From assembly GCA_020086605.1 (NCBI GenBank), contig JACBWW010000008.1, positions 13,116,975 to 13,180,974 of the forward strand: a stretch of DNA of 64,000 bases. The letters are read 5' to 3'. The DNA is from Lanius collurio (lineage: Eukaryota > Chordata > Aves > Passeriformes > Laniidae). The position numbers were made by a program, and so were the translations under genes. This document shows positions 11,647 through 25,400 of the stretch, in pieces (positions within the stretch are counted from its first letter, which is position 1; every line of letters starts with the position of its first letter). The notes under the pieces were generated by a model. That model saw only the letters and a list, made by a program, of their open reading frames with translations. It was not told where the DNA came from and made no database searches.

Positions 11647-14600
11647 GTATGTATTAATTTTCAGAAATATTTCATAGTGTTCATAGTGTAGCTTTAGTAG
11701 GATTAGGTTCAACATTTGGTGTTTGGATTGATAGTTCTTTGGTGTGTCCAGATTTTAAAAACCAGGCTCTTTTTTTCTTTTTTGCTGTTTTCTATAAATT
11801 TTTATGACCTATTTTTCAGACATGTTGGATGATCTTATTAGTCAGGATTATAGCTAAAACAGAAGTTGGTATACACAGGCTCAAAATTTCAAAAATTCAG
11901 AATAAGTAGTGTTTTCCATGGAAATTTGATTAATACACTGTCTTACTGGTAAGGACCAAAATATTTACCTACTGCATAGTTAAATTTTTTTTCCCCCTTG
12001 GCAAAAGTCTGACTGTCTTGCACAGTAACATGGAAAAGACCATCACTGTAAATTATATTATTTTCTTGAAGGTTAGAAAGTGTATTATAACTATCATCCT
12101 TGTACTGAGTAATGAGAGAAGATTCCTCTAGCAGACAAGAAACTTACATTTCATTACATACTCTTTTTTAAGAAGTTCCCATTTTTTTGGTCTAGATTTC
12201 TTCTCCTGACACTTTTTGACCATTACGTATTAAGTCTGAGTAAAATTTGGGCTGCCTTTGTTTCCTGTAGCTCTTCCTTATCTAACCTCATTAATAAAAA
12301 CTATAATAATATGTTTAGGATTTATTTTTTCTGGATCACAATTAAAATCCTTACCAGTCCTTACCCCACTGTAGATTGAGGCTTCAAAACTCTACATGTA
12401 AATGAGCATCACTCAGGAATGCAGACCTTCTGCACATTTGGTGTGGTCTACTTTTGCATTATTCCTAGTTTATCCAACAAGCTGGATATTCCAGGGTGTT
12501 TTTTTTGGTCATAGTTCCATATTTTTCATTCAATATTTTGAAAGTAGTACTCTTCTTCATGCTGTTGAGCAAATGAATAATACCCCATGATTAAATTGGC
12601 TGGAAAAATGTTTTGTATTTTAAAAGATGGCAGAACTTACATCTAATTTCTATGAACAAAGGAGGGAATGCCTTCCAAAGTGACACTTTACAGCCTTGTT
12701 CCTATGTATTATGTTGCATTCCAGATGACTGATTGACCTTTAAATAGTATGACATTAACAAACCTGTAGAACGGAAGACATGTATCTGATAATCACGGCT
12801 TCTTATTAAAACATTAATGTGAATCTCATAGAGAAAGTGTATATTGACCACTTATAAGGACTGTTTTTGTCTTCCTGTAAACCCCTTATTTCCATTTACT
12901 TTCCAGTCCTGCAAGTTATTTGAAAAACTTTTGTATCACTCTGGAGGATCCTATGCGGGCCTAGTTTCATGCTTCTAGTTCCAATGGTTTAATAAACTTG
13001 GCTGATGTCTGGCTTGGATGCAGAGGGACCTGAAGGCCACCTTAAGAAAGGTAGGGTTTATTAGACAAGAAGCAGATCACAGACCAGATTATGCATCCCC
13101 TTCCATATGAAATGGAACAAAACCGGTTCATATTAGAAAGGAGGTTGGGAAATGTTTGTTTGTCTATTTGTAACAGTCTTGTAAAAAAACCCCCACCACT
13201 CCCCTAGTTTGCATGATTGTGAGAAATTCAACATTTTCACTCTGAAAATAGGATTTGGTAAAATGTAATTGCTATTTTTTTACTGAGCTTTCTCTGAAGG
13301 TCTTTCTCAGTTATGGAAGATAGTCAACTTCTTTCATGTTTTGGAGAGTTTGATATGCTATTGGGATTTATACTAGGACAGCATTCACAGTACTAAAAGA
13401 AGTATGTAGATTTTTGTAGCACATCTAATTGTTAGATTGCCTTTCACTCTTTTAAAGCAATGCCATTATACTAATAATAAACCTCCTAGGAAGCTGCCAT
13501 ATTAAAACATTATTTATGGTTATTATTTGGGCTTATTATTCATACAGAATCTGTGAAGCTGTGAGGTTTTAAGTATATAATCTATTGCCTTTTCTGCATG
13601 TGTGAGGTCCCTCATTCTTAGATTAATATAGTCACACAGTCTGCTTTCCAGGTCTACATCTGCAGGGTTCCAAGATTTGCAAAACAATCTGGAGAAGGGA
13701 AATGAGGGAAGAATTAATCCTATGAAACTTCTAGTCTGTGTTATATGTTGGAGAAATCCCAAGCTCCATCTGGGACTATTAGCCTTCAGGAGTCTATCGA
13801 TAAAATGGATTCCCTGCAAGTCAAATGAAATAAACCCTAAGCTGGAGACCTAATGCTCTGAAAAGGCTTAATGCTAAACTTGTCTTAAGTCCTGGATGCC
13901 GAGTGGTAATAAAAGCTTAATGTTGAACTCTAGTTATGCATTTTTTCCCTACAAAAATGGTGTTCAGAAACCTAGAAAAGAAAAGCAGGGAGGACACTTT
14001 CCAGGATGTTTTGGTTTTTTCTCCAGTTCACCACCTGGGCTGACAACAGAAGACTGAGTGCAACAGCTGCTATTGATTCACTCTGTTAGCTCATCTCTAA
14101 TTAGAAAAAAATACTTTCTCAGCAGCAGTAAATCTGTAGTAACTTAAAAAATAATAGTGAAAACAATGAATGAAGACATTTCCTGCTGTTTGCTCTTGCT
14201 CTCGCCTTTTTTTTAAGGCTCTTTGTACACCTTCTGAATTCTACCACTATTTAAAGAACTGCTTAAAAATTCATTCTACTAATCATTTCATAGCAACAGC
14301 TGTTACCCAGATGTTTTCTATTGGGGATACATATCTGCCTCACTCTGTAAATATAAGAAATTTAATTTTATGCAATTTGTGTGTAAAAAAAACTCAGACT
14401 AGTTTAAAAGATATTTTGATACTTAAGAGAAAGTCTTTCTGTTATATTTGAATTTACAACTTACAGGTGACAGAAGAACCAAAAACACAATAGCCATGTG
14501 TTTATCAAAATGGAGCTTTATATGTTTTAACTGAACTAGCTCTCAGAACAGTCTCCTCTGATACTACTAATCACAACACTAACTAGAAAAAATTGCAGAT

Positions 14601-15970
14601 GTCTAGGTTAAAGGCAACACTTGTCATATTCCCTCTGTTTTAAGTATTTCTGCTGAGGAGCATAATTTTGGCTTCTTCAGGGTAGCCAGGAGTATCTGTA
14701 TAACCAACTAATGAAGCTGAACACGAATTGTGCTGATGAGGCATTCCAGGGCATGGACTGTGTAATATACATATCCATATGTATTTAATGGCTATAATAA
14801 GGAGCTGATCATGAAGCAGGGCCACTAAAGGGAAGGGATGAAAATAGTTTTGCACTACATGAAAGATTTAAAAATAGGTTTATTTCCTCTTAAAATTTCT
14901 AAAGTGGACTCAATCTCAAAAACTGTACAAAAAAAAAAGTAGATAGAATTTTTTGTGCATGATGAACTGGGGCATTCTTTATCTTGCTAATCCATTTCTA
15001 CTGTTCTGGACCCTCTGGTCAATGGTTACTGACCATCCTTCATCATTTATTTGCATCCTTTGAACATGCAGCCTCTGTTGATTTCACTTCCTTTCCTTTA
15101 TATTCTTCCCTCCCTAGGATCTAGCCCTACTCTTTGCAAGAAAAAGCACACCATTATTCATTTCTCATTTACTTTCCCTGCTTTGTCAACAGCTCAAGCA
15201 AAATTTGAGACACCTTTGGTTTTGATGACAAAGGTGATTAAAATTACTGTAGTTGTTCACTTTCATGATTTATGATAACTGACTCAATTAAAGACTTGCA
15301 ATTAAACCAGGCATTTATCAGTTCTACTCTTAGGGATTAATCTTCTGTAGGTTACTTTTAGATTTTTAGTGTGTTAAATAAAGCATGCAGTAGATGCCAT
15401 TGTGTGTGTAAATACGAATTCTGCTAGTTCCAGAAAAACATAATTGCCAGTAAATAGGTTAAATTTAAATATTTTACTATTACCAATTAATTCAGAAGCT
15501 CCACAAAAAGTAATGCTTCCTTATGCAGTTGAACTTCCCCTCTCCCCAAATCCTCCTAGTTTGACCTGCTAGCCTCAGAACATTTAAATATTCCCAATGT
15601 TCATGACAAGTAGATTTCAGCTACTTTCAGTTCATATTATTTGGAACAAAATGTGGGTGCAAGAAGATGCTTGCTCCTTATGCCTAACTTAAGCAGCTGA
15701 ATAGCATTTTGTTGAGTTCTGGAAATAAAAAAGTCCAGGAATAAAAAAGATTTTCCGTGTAAATAGTATTTTGTGTTGGAGTAAATGTCCTGTTCATCCT
15801 CTAAACAGATCCCATATTCCTGGCCTTTCTCTCACCCATTTGAGTACCTGTATTCTGTGTGGCATCTGTAGATCACAGTACAAAAGAAGACGGTAAATAC
15901 CTCTGTTCCTACAGTTGAAGAGGGGTAAGATTTTCTGTCTGGACCAACTTGCATGAATGAAGTAATAAGG

Positions 15971-16034
15971 ACCACAGAATCACAGAATATTCTGATTTGG
16001 AAGGGAAGCACAAAGGTCATCAAGCTGGACTCTT
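15971..16034 (-). mobile_element. CR1 LINE 3'-end remnant
   Basis: The sequence CACAGAATCACAGAAT followed by TTTGGAAGGGA and a CATCAAG-type stretch is the reverse complement of the CR1 3' terminus with its octamer-like tail repeats. Only about 64 bp remain, typical of strong 5' truncation. Confidence 0.7.
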
Positions 16035-17864
16035 AAGTGAATGGCCCATATGGGGATCGAAGTAAATAAACTCTAAAGATTTTTTCCTGCAGTCAGAGGA
16101 TGAAAAAGGAGATGAAAACCGAGAGTGAAGTCCATGTTCTAAAGATGAGCAAACATTGATATTGTAATTTCATTATCTTTCTAATTATTTAATCACAGAT
16201 TTTTTGTGGGTTTGCTCTAATACAGAAGAGGGTGTGTGCCTTGTTTTCCTTCAATTAACTAACTAATAAGCTAAGTATTTTTATATTTCTTACTTATTTT
16301 TGATCTAGATAAGAGGAATCTACTTGGAAAAACGGAGGAAAAAGACAATACAATGAAATAAAATGTTTTTACAAAATTTAAAATTCTGTTTCAGGGTGTC
16401 TGTTTGCTGCTGACAGTGAGAAACACACTGCTTGAGTATATGTTTGAGTACTTTTTTCGTCATTGCAGCAGAGGAATCAGTTCTTTTTATCCCAGCCATA
16501 TTGACAAAATTGCAGCAATATCAGCTTTCAGCATTTTTCTTTCTTATTTTTTCCAACTTGGTTTTGAAAGTAAATGTCCCCTATTCTCATGGTTCTTTTA
16601 GGCATTAAGATTATGAAGAAATTTAGGAAGTTGTCATAGAAGTTAATGGTGGAATTCTTACTGACTTCATTCAGGCTTCAATTCTGTCACATATTCAGAA
16701 AAGTGTTATGTTTTCATTTATTAGAAGCCCAGAAAAAGTAATCATAGGCCCTGGTCCTCTGTTTACTCTGTGTGCACTGAAGGTTACAGGCATGCAGAGC
16801 CTCAGTGAAGTTAACAGTGTTTCATGCTGGCACAACAATCTGCCCTCCTTTGATAATTGCCGGACTGGGACAATGGCTTGTAATTTACAACACTGATGGG
16901 CCAAACTGAAATGCTAATTCTGCCTTTGAGACTCTGGGGGAATTCAGTCTCATCTTTAGTCAGACAGCTAGGCAAAAGATGTTTGTCCAACCTATTTGGT
17001 AGGAATATTTTAGAGGTAATTTGCTATATTTTTGGAAGCATTCACACTGCATTATATGACTGCTCTGAGACATCCTAATATTTCAAACTTACTGCAGTTA
17101 TTTAGTTATTTGACCTAATCAATGTATGTAGGATATAATTGCTTTCTCTCCTGTAGGAGGTAGCACAGGAAAGAAATGGCATAATTCAGCACTTCTCTCT
17201 TCTGTGGTGACAACCTGTCATTTCCTGTACTCTGCTAGGGATTATGAATAGACAATGTATGTAGGCTGAACATAGTTGCTTGGTAACTGTCTTCTTCACT
17301 TTCTTAAATGTAATGGCCTCTCTTCAGAAAAACATCAATTAGTTTAATTTCTTTTGATTTTGAAGCAATAAATTTGCCTTTAACTCCTCCGAGTATCTTA
17401 GTAAATAGAGGGGGAGGCTATTTGAAACTTTAAATTATTAATTTGCTTGGACTTTCTAAGGCAAGTCATCTAATAAATGTTAATGTGGTCATCATCATAA
17501 TTAGACTTTTTTTCACTCAAGGAGAGTTTATATATAGAAGAGATTAAATTTTGAAATTATTATTGTTTTTTGCGATCCTGGAGTGAAATGTTTGCAAATT
17601 TGACAGTCTTCTATTTAAAACCAAGTTTTAACTACGTGGATATTATTATGCATGCACAGACAGGTTTACACCTTACTGTGAATGTTAAGGAAAAATACCA
17701 GGTTTGAAAACTCACAAGCAAAGTCTGAAAACTGTGAGAAATAATTGCTTAACTTCATATGTTAAAAGCCCTAGGAAGTTAAATGACCTACAATGAAGTA
17801 CTTCCAAAGTACAGAAGCGGAGCATGGTCCAAAGCAGGAATGCTCACTTAATTGCTACCAACTG
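16035..17864. other. AT-rich unique non-coding DNA
   Basis: Nothing recognisable; short frames only. The right edge runs into the CR1 element whose 5' boundary is approximate. Confidence 0.55.
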
Positions 17865-20455
17865 GGAGTAAGGTAGGCCAACCAGAGCAGTGAGAAATGC
17901 TCCTTATCTGCCTTCCAGGGTGAAAACCAGAAGACCAGCCATCTCAAGTGTGTGTATACCAATGCCCACAGCCTGGGGAAAAAGTACAAGGAACTGGAGC
18001 TCTGTACCTAGTCAGAAAGTAATTATATCTTAGGAATGACTGAAACACGGTGGGACAACTCACCTGACTGGAGAACTGATGGATGGCTGTAGGATGTTTC
18101 TTAAGCAAGATTCATCAACAGAACCTGATACTTACAGGAGAGCTCAACTACCCAGACCTTATTCGAAGAACAATAGAGGAGCTCATATGTCAACCCTGAA
18201 GTTCTCAGTATATGCAGAGGACTGCTTCAGTGTTCAGTGGGCCAGCCAGGAGTGGCGTGCTGCTGGACTTGCTACTTACAAAGGAAAAAAAAACCTGCTT
18301 TGTAATATCCTGGCTAGTGATAACCAAGGCTGAGATGATCAAAATATCGAGGACTTTGGAATTCAGCAAGGTGCAGAAGGTTAGTACTAGCAAAAGGTTT
18401 TAGAAGACCAACCCTGAGTCCACCCAGAGCTCAGCTGGGAGGAATTTCATGGGAAGCTTCCATGTAGGATAGCAGAGCTTGCAGGTAGTTCTGCAGGTAG
18501 TTTTTTGAGAATGCTTTTCTACAAACACAGAGACAGTTCATCACCTCTGATGGTTAAGGGAGGTGAGTGGAGTGAGAGACTCTTTGGCTTAACTGTGAGC
18601 TCACAAGTCTGCTCAAAACCAAACCAAAACATAACAGACATGGAAAAGTGGATGTTTCCAGGTTGTGCAGAGGTGCAGTTAGAAAAACAAAAGCTGACCT
18701 CAAAATTGGCCAGAGATGTCTAAAACCACATACAAGTTTTCTTCAAGTACATAAGAAACAAGAAGAAACAGAAGGAAAATACTGGCCTGCTGTTGAACCA
18801 GAGAGTCAAACAGTCACCAGCAATACTGAAGAGGATGAGTTTTTAAAACTTCCTTCTCCTCTGTCTTTACCAGCACTGCTCGGCCCCTGGCCTTGCAAAC
18901 AGCTATCCAGGTCTGTACAAAAACAAATGTGCCATCAGAGGTGAAAGAGCTGATGTATGAGGCATTGCAGGAGCCTGGTTCTTACACATTGATGAACCCT
19001 AAAGATACCTACCCTAGAGCATTACACGAGATGGCTAACATCATTGTGAGGACACTCTTCATAGCCTTTAAGAAGTAGTGGAGATGGGAGGATGTCCCAG
19101 AAAACTGGAAGAAGGCTCATGTCATCCCGATCAACAAGTTTTTAAAGAAGAATCCAGGAAATTATAGACTCATCACTCTTACTTCAATCTCTGCAAAAGT
19201 TATAGAACAAATCCTCCTGAAGGTTATCACAAAGTGGATGAAGCATGGGAGTGTGAAAAACCAGGATGGATTCACCAAAGGCAGATCACATTTAACACAT
19301 CTTCTATGCCAAAGTAACTTGCCTGGTTGATGTGGGGTGGATATTTTCTACCTGGTTTTCTTAAAGGGTTTCTCACAGCCTTTTCCCATCATGTGGACAG
19401 GTGACATGTGAGCAACTGGCTGGCAGGTAACACCCAGGGGATGTTAGTAAATAGCTCCTCTTCAAACTGGCAACCTGTCACAATTGCAGTTCCTCTGGGC
19501 TGTTATTGTGCCCAGTGCTATTTAGTATCTCCGTAAGTGATCTGGGAGATGGGATCAAGCGTGACGATTCAAGGCTCAAAATTTGCTGATGACACCAAAC
19601 TGAGAGGGAAAGTGGAGGTCTGGAAAGGGAGACCCATCCTGCAGGAAGAATTGGGTAGGCTGGAAGAGTGGGCTAACAATAATTTTATGAAGCTCAACAA
19701 GAAGAAAAGTAAGGTCTTGCCCCTGGAAAAGCATATTCCAGGACTGCAGCATGGGCTGGGATCTGCCCATTTGGGGAGCAGCTCCGTGGGAAGGGATCTG
19801 TCCACTGGGGTCTCAGTGGACAAAGCTCAGTATGAGTGACCAGTGGGCAGCTGTGGTACAGAAAGGTCACAGGAGGCTGGGTGGCATCAAGGGCATCACC
19901 AGCAGAGATGACCAAGCCATTGTCCCACTGCTTGTCAGGTCTCACCTGGAATCTTGTGTTCAGTTTTGGTCCCCATTGTACAAAAAAGATGTGGACAGGC
20001 TGCAGAGGGTACAGAGAAGGCCACAAAGATGATCAAAGGCCTGGGAATCATGACATGTGGAATGACTGAGATAACTGCGTAAGTTCAGCCTTGAGACAAG
20101 GAAGACTTTGAGGAGACCTTATCACCATGTTCCAATATTTAAAGAGTGGCTACAGAGGAGATGGACTCTCCCTTTCTACAAGGAGTCACATGGAAAAGAT
20201 ATGATGGGTACAAGTTACTCCTGAAAATATTCTGATTGAACACAAGACGAGTATTTTTCAAACCAAGAAAAATCAGCCATCGGAATAAACTCCCTAGGGA
20301 AGGAGTGTATTCTCCAAAGTTGAACACTTTTAAGGTCAAACTGGACAGGGTGCTGGGCCATCTGGTTGAAGCCATGCTTTAGCCAGGAAAAGTTGAACCA
20401 GATGACCCTTCAGGTCCCCTTCTAACCTGATATTATATAAATCTATAAATTCTTT
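17865..20455 (+). mobile_element. CR1 LINE, 5'-truncated, about 2.6 kb, inactive
   Basis: This is the longest CR1 copy in the window, in plus orientation. It begins near the start of ORF2: 17935-18070 matches the apurinic endonuclease start (TACCAATGCCCACAGCCTGG, then a GAAACACGGTGGGACAA segment). The linker follows at about 18180-18900, then the reverse transcriptase from about 19080 (a tryptophan-rich start, then a PGNYR-type motif at about 19155). At 19582-19593 the codons for F-A-D-D form the catalytic box. The 3' domain (TCACCTGGAATCTTGTGTTC region at about 19945) and the 3' UTR up to the AT-rich tail near 20455 are present. Numerous stops and frameshifts split ORF2; the longest remaining frame is 100 codons (19537-19839). 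CR1 moves by target-primed reverse transcription and rarely makes target duplications. The 5' boundary is uncertain by some tens of bases. Confidence 0.93.
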
Positions 20456-21952
20456 TGATTATGAAACTAATTTTGTTCTGCACACAAAATCTAGGGGAGT
20501 AAACTCTGGGACATGAAACACAATAATTTTAATAGGATGTGAAAAGCAGACTTCTGTCAAACTCTACCAATTTCTATCAGCAAAAAACTATTTTGAGAGT
20601 ATTTTTGGTGATGTGGAAATCAGTGGAATATTTTAAATTCATTATTAATATTGATATGAGTAAAAAGAAACCTTCTACATAGAATTTTGCTAAGTAAGAA
20701 GCAGCTAGAAATAAAATGCTAAAATTTAAACATTATGCCCTTACAAAAGCCTAGACAATTTCCCAGTGCTGACATCTGTTCCAAAGGTTCATTTGGGGAT
20801 CACACATTTAACAGGAAGAATCTTATTATTTTTTATTAAATAGCGACATTGTAGGGTAGACCACGGAAATGATAACATTTCAGATGTCACAAAAAAGCAT
20901 TGGGAATAAAAACAAACCGTTGTCAGAAACTGGTAAATTTTTTCCTGCCCTTTACTTCTGGCTGCTTTTTCTTTTAATACTTCAACATTTCAGTCATTGT
21001 GAACCTATTGCCTTCCTGATATGAAGTGCTTCTACCCTCTAGTCAGCCGACAAAATCTTAAAGGATGAAAGGAAGATGAAATTTTATGTCATCTACAAAC
21101 TGTGAGACACATTTGCAGACAATTTTAAATTACTTTTATTACTGTTGTGCCCAAGACTTATAATTAAGGACTGCAAACGCAGGCATTTTTAAAAAAAAGT
21201 GGCAGTTAATTCTAGTAATTTAGTATTGTGCATGACACATCAATAAGTGTCCAACTTTCAAGTGATTTCTATAGACTATCCCAGAAGATCTTTACTTAAA
21301 AAACTGTGCTTTTCTTCTAGGGGTAAATTAAGGACTCAGTGTGATTAGAAGACAGAAAAAAGAGTTAATTTGAAATGGCTGTGTGTGTTTGTGCAACATA
21401 CAGAGTAAAGTTAGGAGTGCTTTCTGAAAAAGATAATGCCACATTGTGTACTACCAAACTATAGGGTTTTGTAAAAAGGTTCCTAGACAATTCAGAACTG
21501 TGCACTGCAAAAGGTCATCTGTAGCTAATCAGCTGTCCTTGACACAGTAAGTACTCTGCAGTAGGAAAGAGTATTTCAAACCAGGTAGACTGGTTTTGAA
21601 GATTCAGTATGTCTGAATTGAAAAGTCATATCAATTGAAAAGTGTATGTGAGTTCTGCAGAATGTGCTTCAAATAATTGTGTCTGATCTCTGGGATATTT
21701 TCCAGCTCTCCACACAGAGATCACCTGGGTGGACTTTGTAATTTTAGAAAAACAGTCTGTTATTTGTGAAAATGGTGATGTGATGGATTAGGAACTTGTA
21801 AGAGATGGTCAGAATCTATTTCACAGCTTGAAAGCACCTGATTCATAGGGTGCCTTTTAGGGATCCACTAGAAGTCATTAAAAACTTTTGAAAAGGTTCC
21901 TTGCTTTGTGAGCTGTTACTTTGTGTCATGGCTTTTTATGTTCATGCTTCAC
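20456..21952. other. AT-rich unique non-coding DNA
   Basis: No repeat or gene recognised between the CR1 tail and the next LTR. Confidence 0.55.
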
Positions 21953-22480
21953 TGTGACGTGGAGCTTTCGATGGGGTACCCTTCCTTCTCAGACCAGGGT
22001 AAAGGAGCAGAGGAGGCTGCTGTTCTGCTAAATTCTTTATTGCACAGTCTCATAGTTTTATGAAGGCAGAGTTTGAAGGGGATTACAGGATAAAGCCAAG
22101 CAGAAGCAGCAGCAGGCAAACAGCAGGCATAATACAGCCTCTTCTTCTATGTACTCTATTATATTCTAGTATTATTATTTCTTACAGAAGTATGGATTAT
22201 ATTTGTTAATTAACCAATCAGATTAATACACAGTTCTAGTTTTCTTTTCTTATCCTATCCTGGTCTAATTCTAACAGTCGTAATTCTTACACAAGTGTTA
22301 CACTGGTATAACACAAATTTGCATGTACAGTTTCTATCAGTTCTTATTGTTTATGTGAACACTCTATCTAAAAAATGTGAACAGTATAATTCTATCTATA
22401 TTTGGTCTACAGTAAAAAATTCTGTGAAAGGGTGACACTGCTGCAGTAAAATTTGTGTCTAAGGTTTCTGCAGCAGCTCC
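21953..22480 (-). mobile_element. Retroviral LTR, minus orientation
   Basis: The plus-strand TTTATT at 22036-22041 is an AATAAA polyadenylation signal on the minus strand. It is followed (minus) by a GC-richer U5-like segment (GGAGCAGAGGAGGCTGCTG on plus, about 22000-22020) that resembles bird ERVK-type LTR ends. A-T-rich U3-like sequence occupies the rest. The plus-strand left edge, TGTGACGTGGAG at about 21953, would be the LTR 3' end. I could not find a target-site duplication, so both ends are approximate and the class is tentative. Confidence 0.55.
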
Positions 22481-25400
22481 TCAATATTTAAGGCACTTTT
22501 TAAGGCACTTAGCATATATCTCTCCTAAAAGGTAAAAAACCTATATTTCTACTCCACTTTGGTGTGACTTCATGTATCTTAGCTTGTCCAAACATTTTAA
22601 TTCAACTCCTATGCCTTGGCTTCTCTCTCGGCCTGAGTCCAGAGAGGCTTTCATTCCAACAGTGAAGGACAAAGTGTTATATCCTGTGTTCTTGTTTTTG
22701 TTGTGAAAGCAATGAGAGAAGAATGGTTGAAATAGTTTTTATCTTTATACATTCTCATTATGAGGCTTTTGGGTTTTTTTCTCAAGCAGAGCATTATTTT
22801 TCTTGATGCTCTGGAGGATCCTCTCTCTCTCAACTTCTGTTGGAGGGATACCCAGCAAAGGAATGAAATTTCTGTTTATTATGGAAAAACCTTCTCAAAA
22901 TCACACCTCTAATGTGTGATTCACAATTCTAATGTGAATTATGTGCTTCCATAATAAACTGTTTCTCTTTGAGGAGAGAGAATAAACCAGCTATGATTTT
23001 AAGTAGTAACTGTGTTCTTCAAGATATTCACACCTAAAGCAGACAACAGCTCTCCCATATTTAACCACACAAGAAAGAGGAGCACTTCAGTATCACCCCC
23101 TTACTTCTTCCCTCTTATCTTTAGCTGTAGTGTAGCTTTGGAGTTTTTTGGGTTTTTGTTCGTGGCAGATGATATGCATATACTGAAAATACATTAAAAA
23201 ACAACCAAAAAAAAAGGTAGAGAAATGTTACAGATAATTGGCACTGCCTGTCAAGATTACATTGTACAGAAGAGAATAATAGTACATATAATTAAACCTT
23301 CCTGCCTTTACGGTTGCTAATTCTGCCTACAATGATGTCTAGGACAATTTTTCTTATAATCACAAATGCAATCAGCTTCCAACAGGGTTTTATTATTGCA
23401 ATGTCCTCCCAAACTCTACAAAAGCAGTGCGTCTACACCAAAATCAGTAGCCTTAAAAATTCCTTCGCAGAGAATAAAAAATTAACTTCTAAATAGACCT
23501 TATAATGAAAAAGTTAAGGACTCCAAATAGCAAAGCACAGGAGTTCAACTTTATAAACTGCATGATTCATGTCTCCATCTTTCTAAGCACAGGGAATTTT
23601 TATTAGTTCTTCTTTCCCACTGTTCTGCTATTTGATCCCTCTTTTACCTATCTACTGGAAGATAGAACAAAATACAAAAATGTGTTGTGACTGTGCAAAA
23701 ATGTTTAATTAAGTTTTTATGTGACATTTGCAAGGAATATTTGAAAACAGTTAGAAAGCCCCATTAGAAATAGAGATTATTTTAAAGATACCAATCATGA
23801 CTTTTACTTGTAACCTTGTTTCTAAAATCAGCCACATCATGAGCAACCACTTTTGAGGGCAGTGCATCGGCTATCTTCTTTTCAGCTGAGTTAGTGCTAT
23901 TGAACTGCTATCTCACTTGTAAACCTGCAGTGATTCCAGTTGCAGTCCTATGTACATGTGCAGAGAAGCTGGTATAGGACACAAAGGTAACCACACAGCA
24001 CAATCATTGTCCAAAAAAGTCAAGGAATGAATGGCTGAGTTGTGACAATGGAAAAGCATAGCATTTCTGAGCACAGGTATATCCACTCTGTGTCAGATAT
24101 TATGACAATACGTACAAGGAGAAAAGCATATAAATACCAATCCATGTCCAGCAGACCTTAAAATTAAGACATAGTGTGTAGTGAGAATATGTGCCAATCT
24201 TTCAGTTCTACTCCACCTATAGACTGTAGGTGTAGGTTAAACCTATGCACAGATATCTAACAATTTTTGTATCTCTGAGAAACTTCTGATGGGTTTAGAG
24301 ACAGAAGAAGGAGTTCCTACTTGCTAGCTGCATCTATCTTCTATCATCATAATCAGCTGGCTGAATTTAGAACAGTCTCCAGCATTGGGACTAGTCAAAA
24401 AAGGGGGGAAGTTGCAACCTTTGACTGACCTCCATCCTAGTGCACAAACCTGACCTTATGGTTGGTAGAGATCTGCTGCTCTTGGCAGGTAAGTGTTGCA
24501 CTGGCTTTGCTGGTTTAGCTTTGAGTCTGCTGTGGTGACTGGATAGAGGTTTGTGCCCAGCAGAATAGATGCAGACGTGGTTGTACTGCACAACCTGTCT
24601 CCTTTGCCAACCAATTAAATGCATCCAATGATGCTTTAATGTTTTATGTACCTTTATGGCTTACAGATATATAGAGGAGAATCAGTTTAAGAGAAGATCA
24701 AAATTGAGACTAAACTATGCATGTTCCTCAAATGAGGAATGCATTGGCAGATATTATTGCTTTTGCAAAGAGCATTAGATATAGAAAAAGAGAGAGAGAA
24801 GCTGGCAAGTATTAAAGCATAAGAAAAAGCATCTCATCATAAATAGTACCTGTTTGTTGTGTCCAACTCAAAAAAATACCAATTGGAAAAAAGGATGAAT
24901 TCTTAGTACTTGTAGGTCACATAAAAATATAGTTGTTTTTGTGCTACTGTGCACTCTACTTCTTTTAAATGTCTCTAATGGTGTTTTGAGAACAGTTCTT
25001 CCTCCCACTCCTGTTAACCTCTTGTAAGTTCATAATTCCCCCATTTTTGGTTTGAATGCTGTCATAAAGAAGCAGAGCTAAATACATATTTTTCAGACCA
25101 AGTCATTCTACATGAATTGCTAATGTAAACCAAAGGGCCGATGAGGGGAACATTTTGGAAATACCTTGACTTTCATGACTTATATCAAGCTCAAAGAATG
25201 ACTCTTAGTTTGGAGAAAAACTGTTGTGAGGAGAAATTTAGAGTGATTGCTTTTCTTTGCAACAGACACAAAATTGATTATTAAACAAAAATAAAGTATG
25301 TTTTAGTAGGAGAAATACAATTCAGCTGCAGCTATGGGCTCAGAAGAAAAATTGCTAGATTTTGACTCTTTATGAAGGTTTTGACTCTGCGTATGAAAGT

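Larger units (their letters stand above)
7856..15970. other. AT-rich unique non-coding DNA
   Basis: Apart from a short CA-type tract near 9189-9220 and the candidate exon at 11567-11646, listed separately, nothing is recognisable. Open frames are short and antisense or sense pairs show no family resemblance. It fits intergenic or intronic DNA. Confidence 0.55.

Noticed and set aside
19537..20069. Separate genes in the 19.5-20.1 kb open frames
   Set aside because: They are broken pieces and antisense shadows of the CR1 ORF2.
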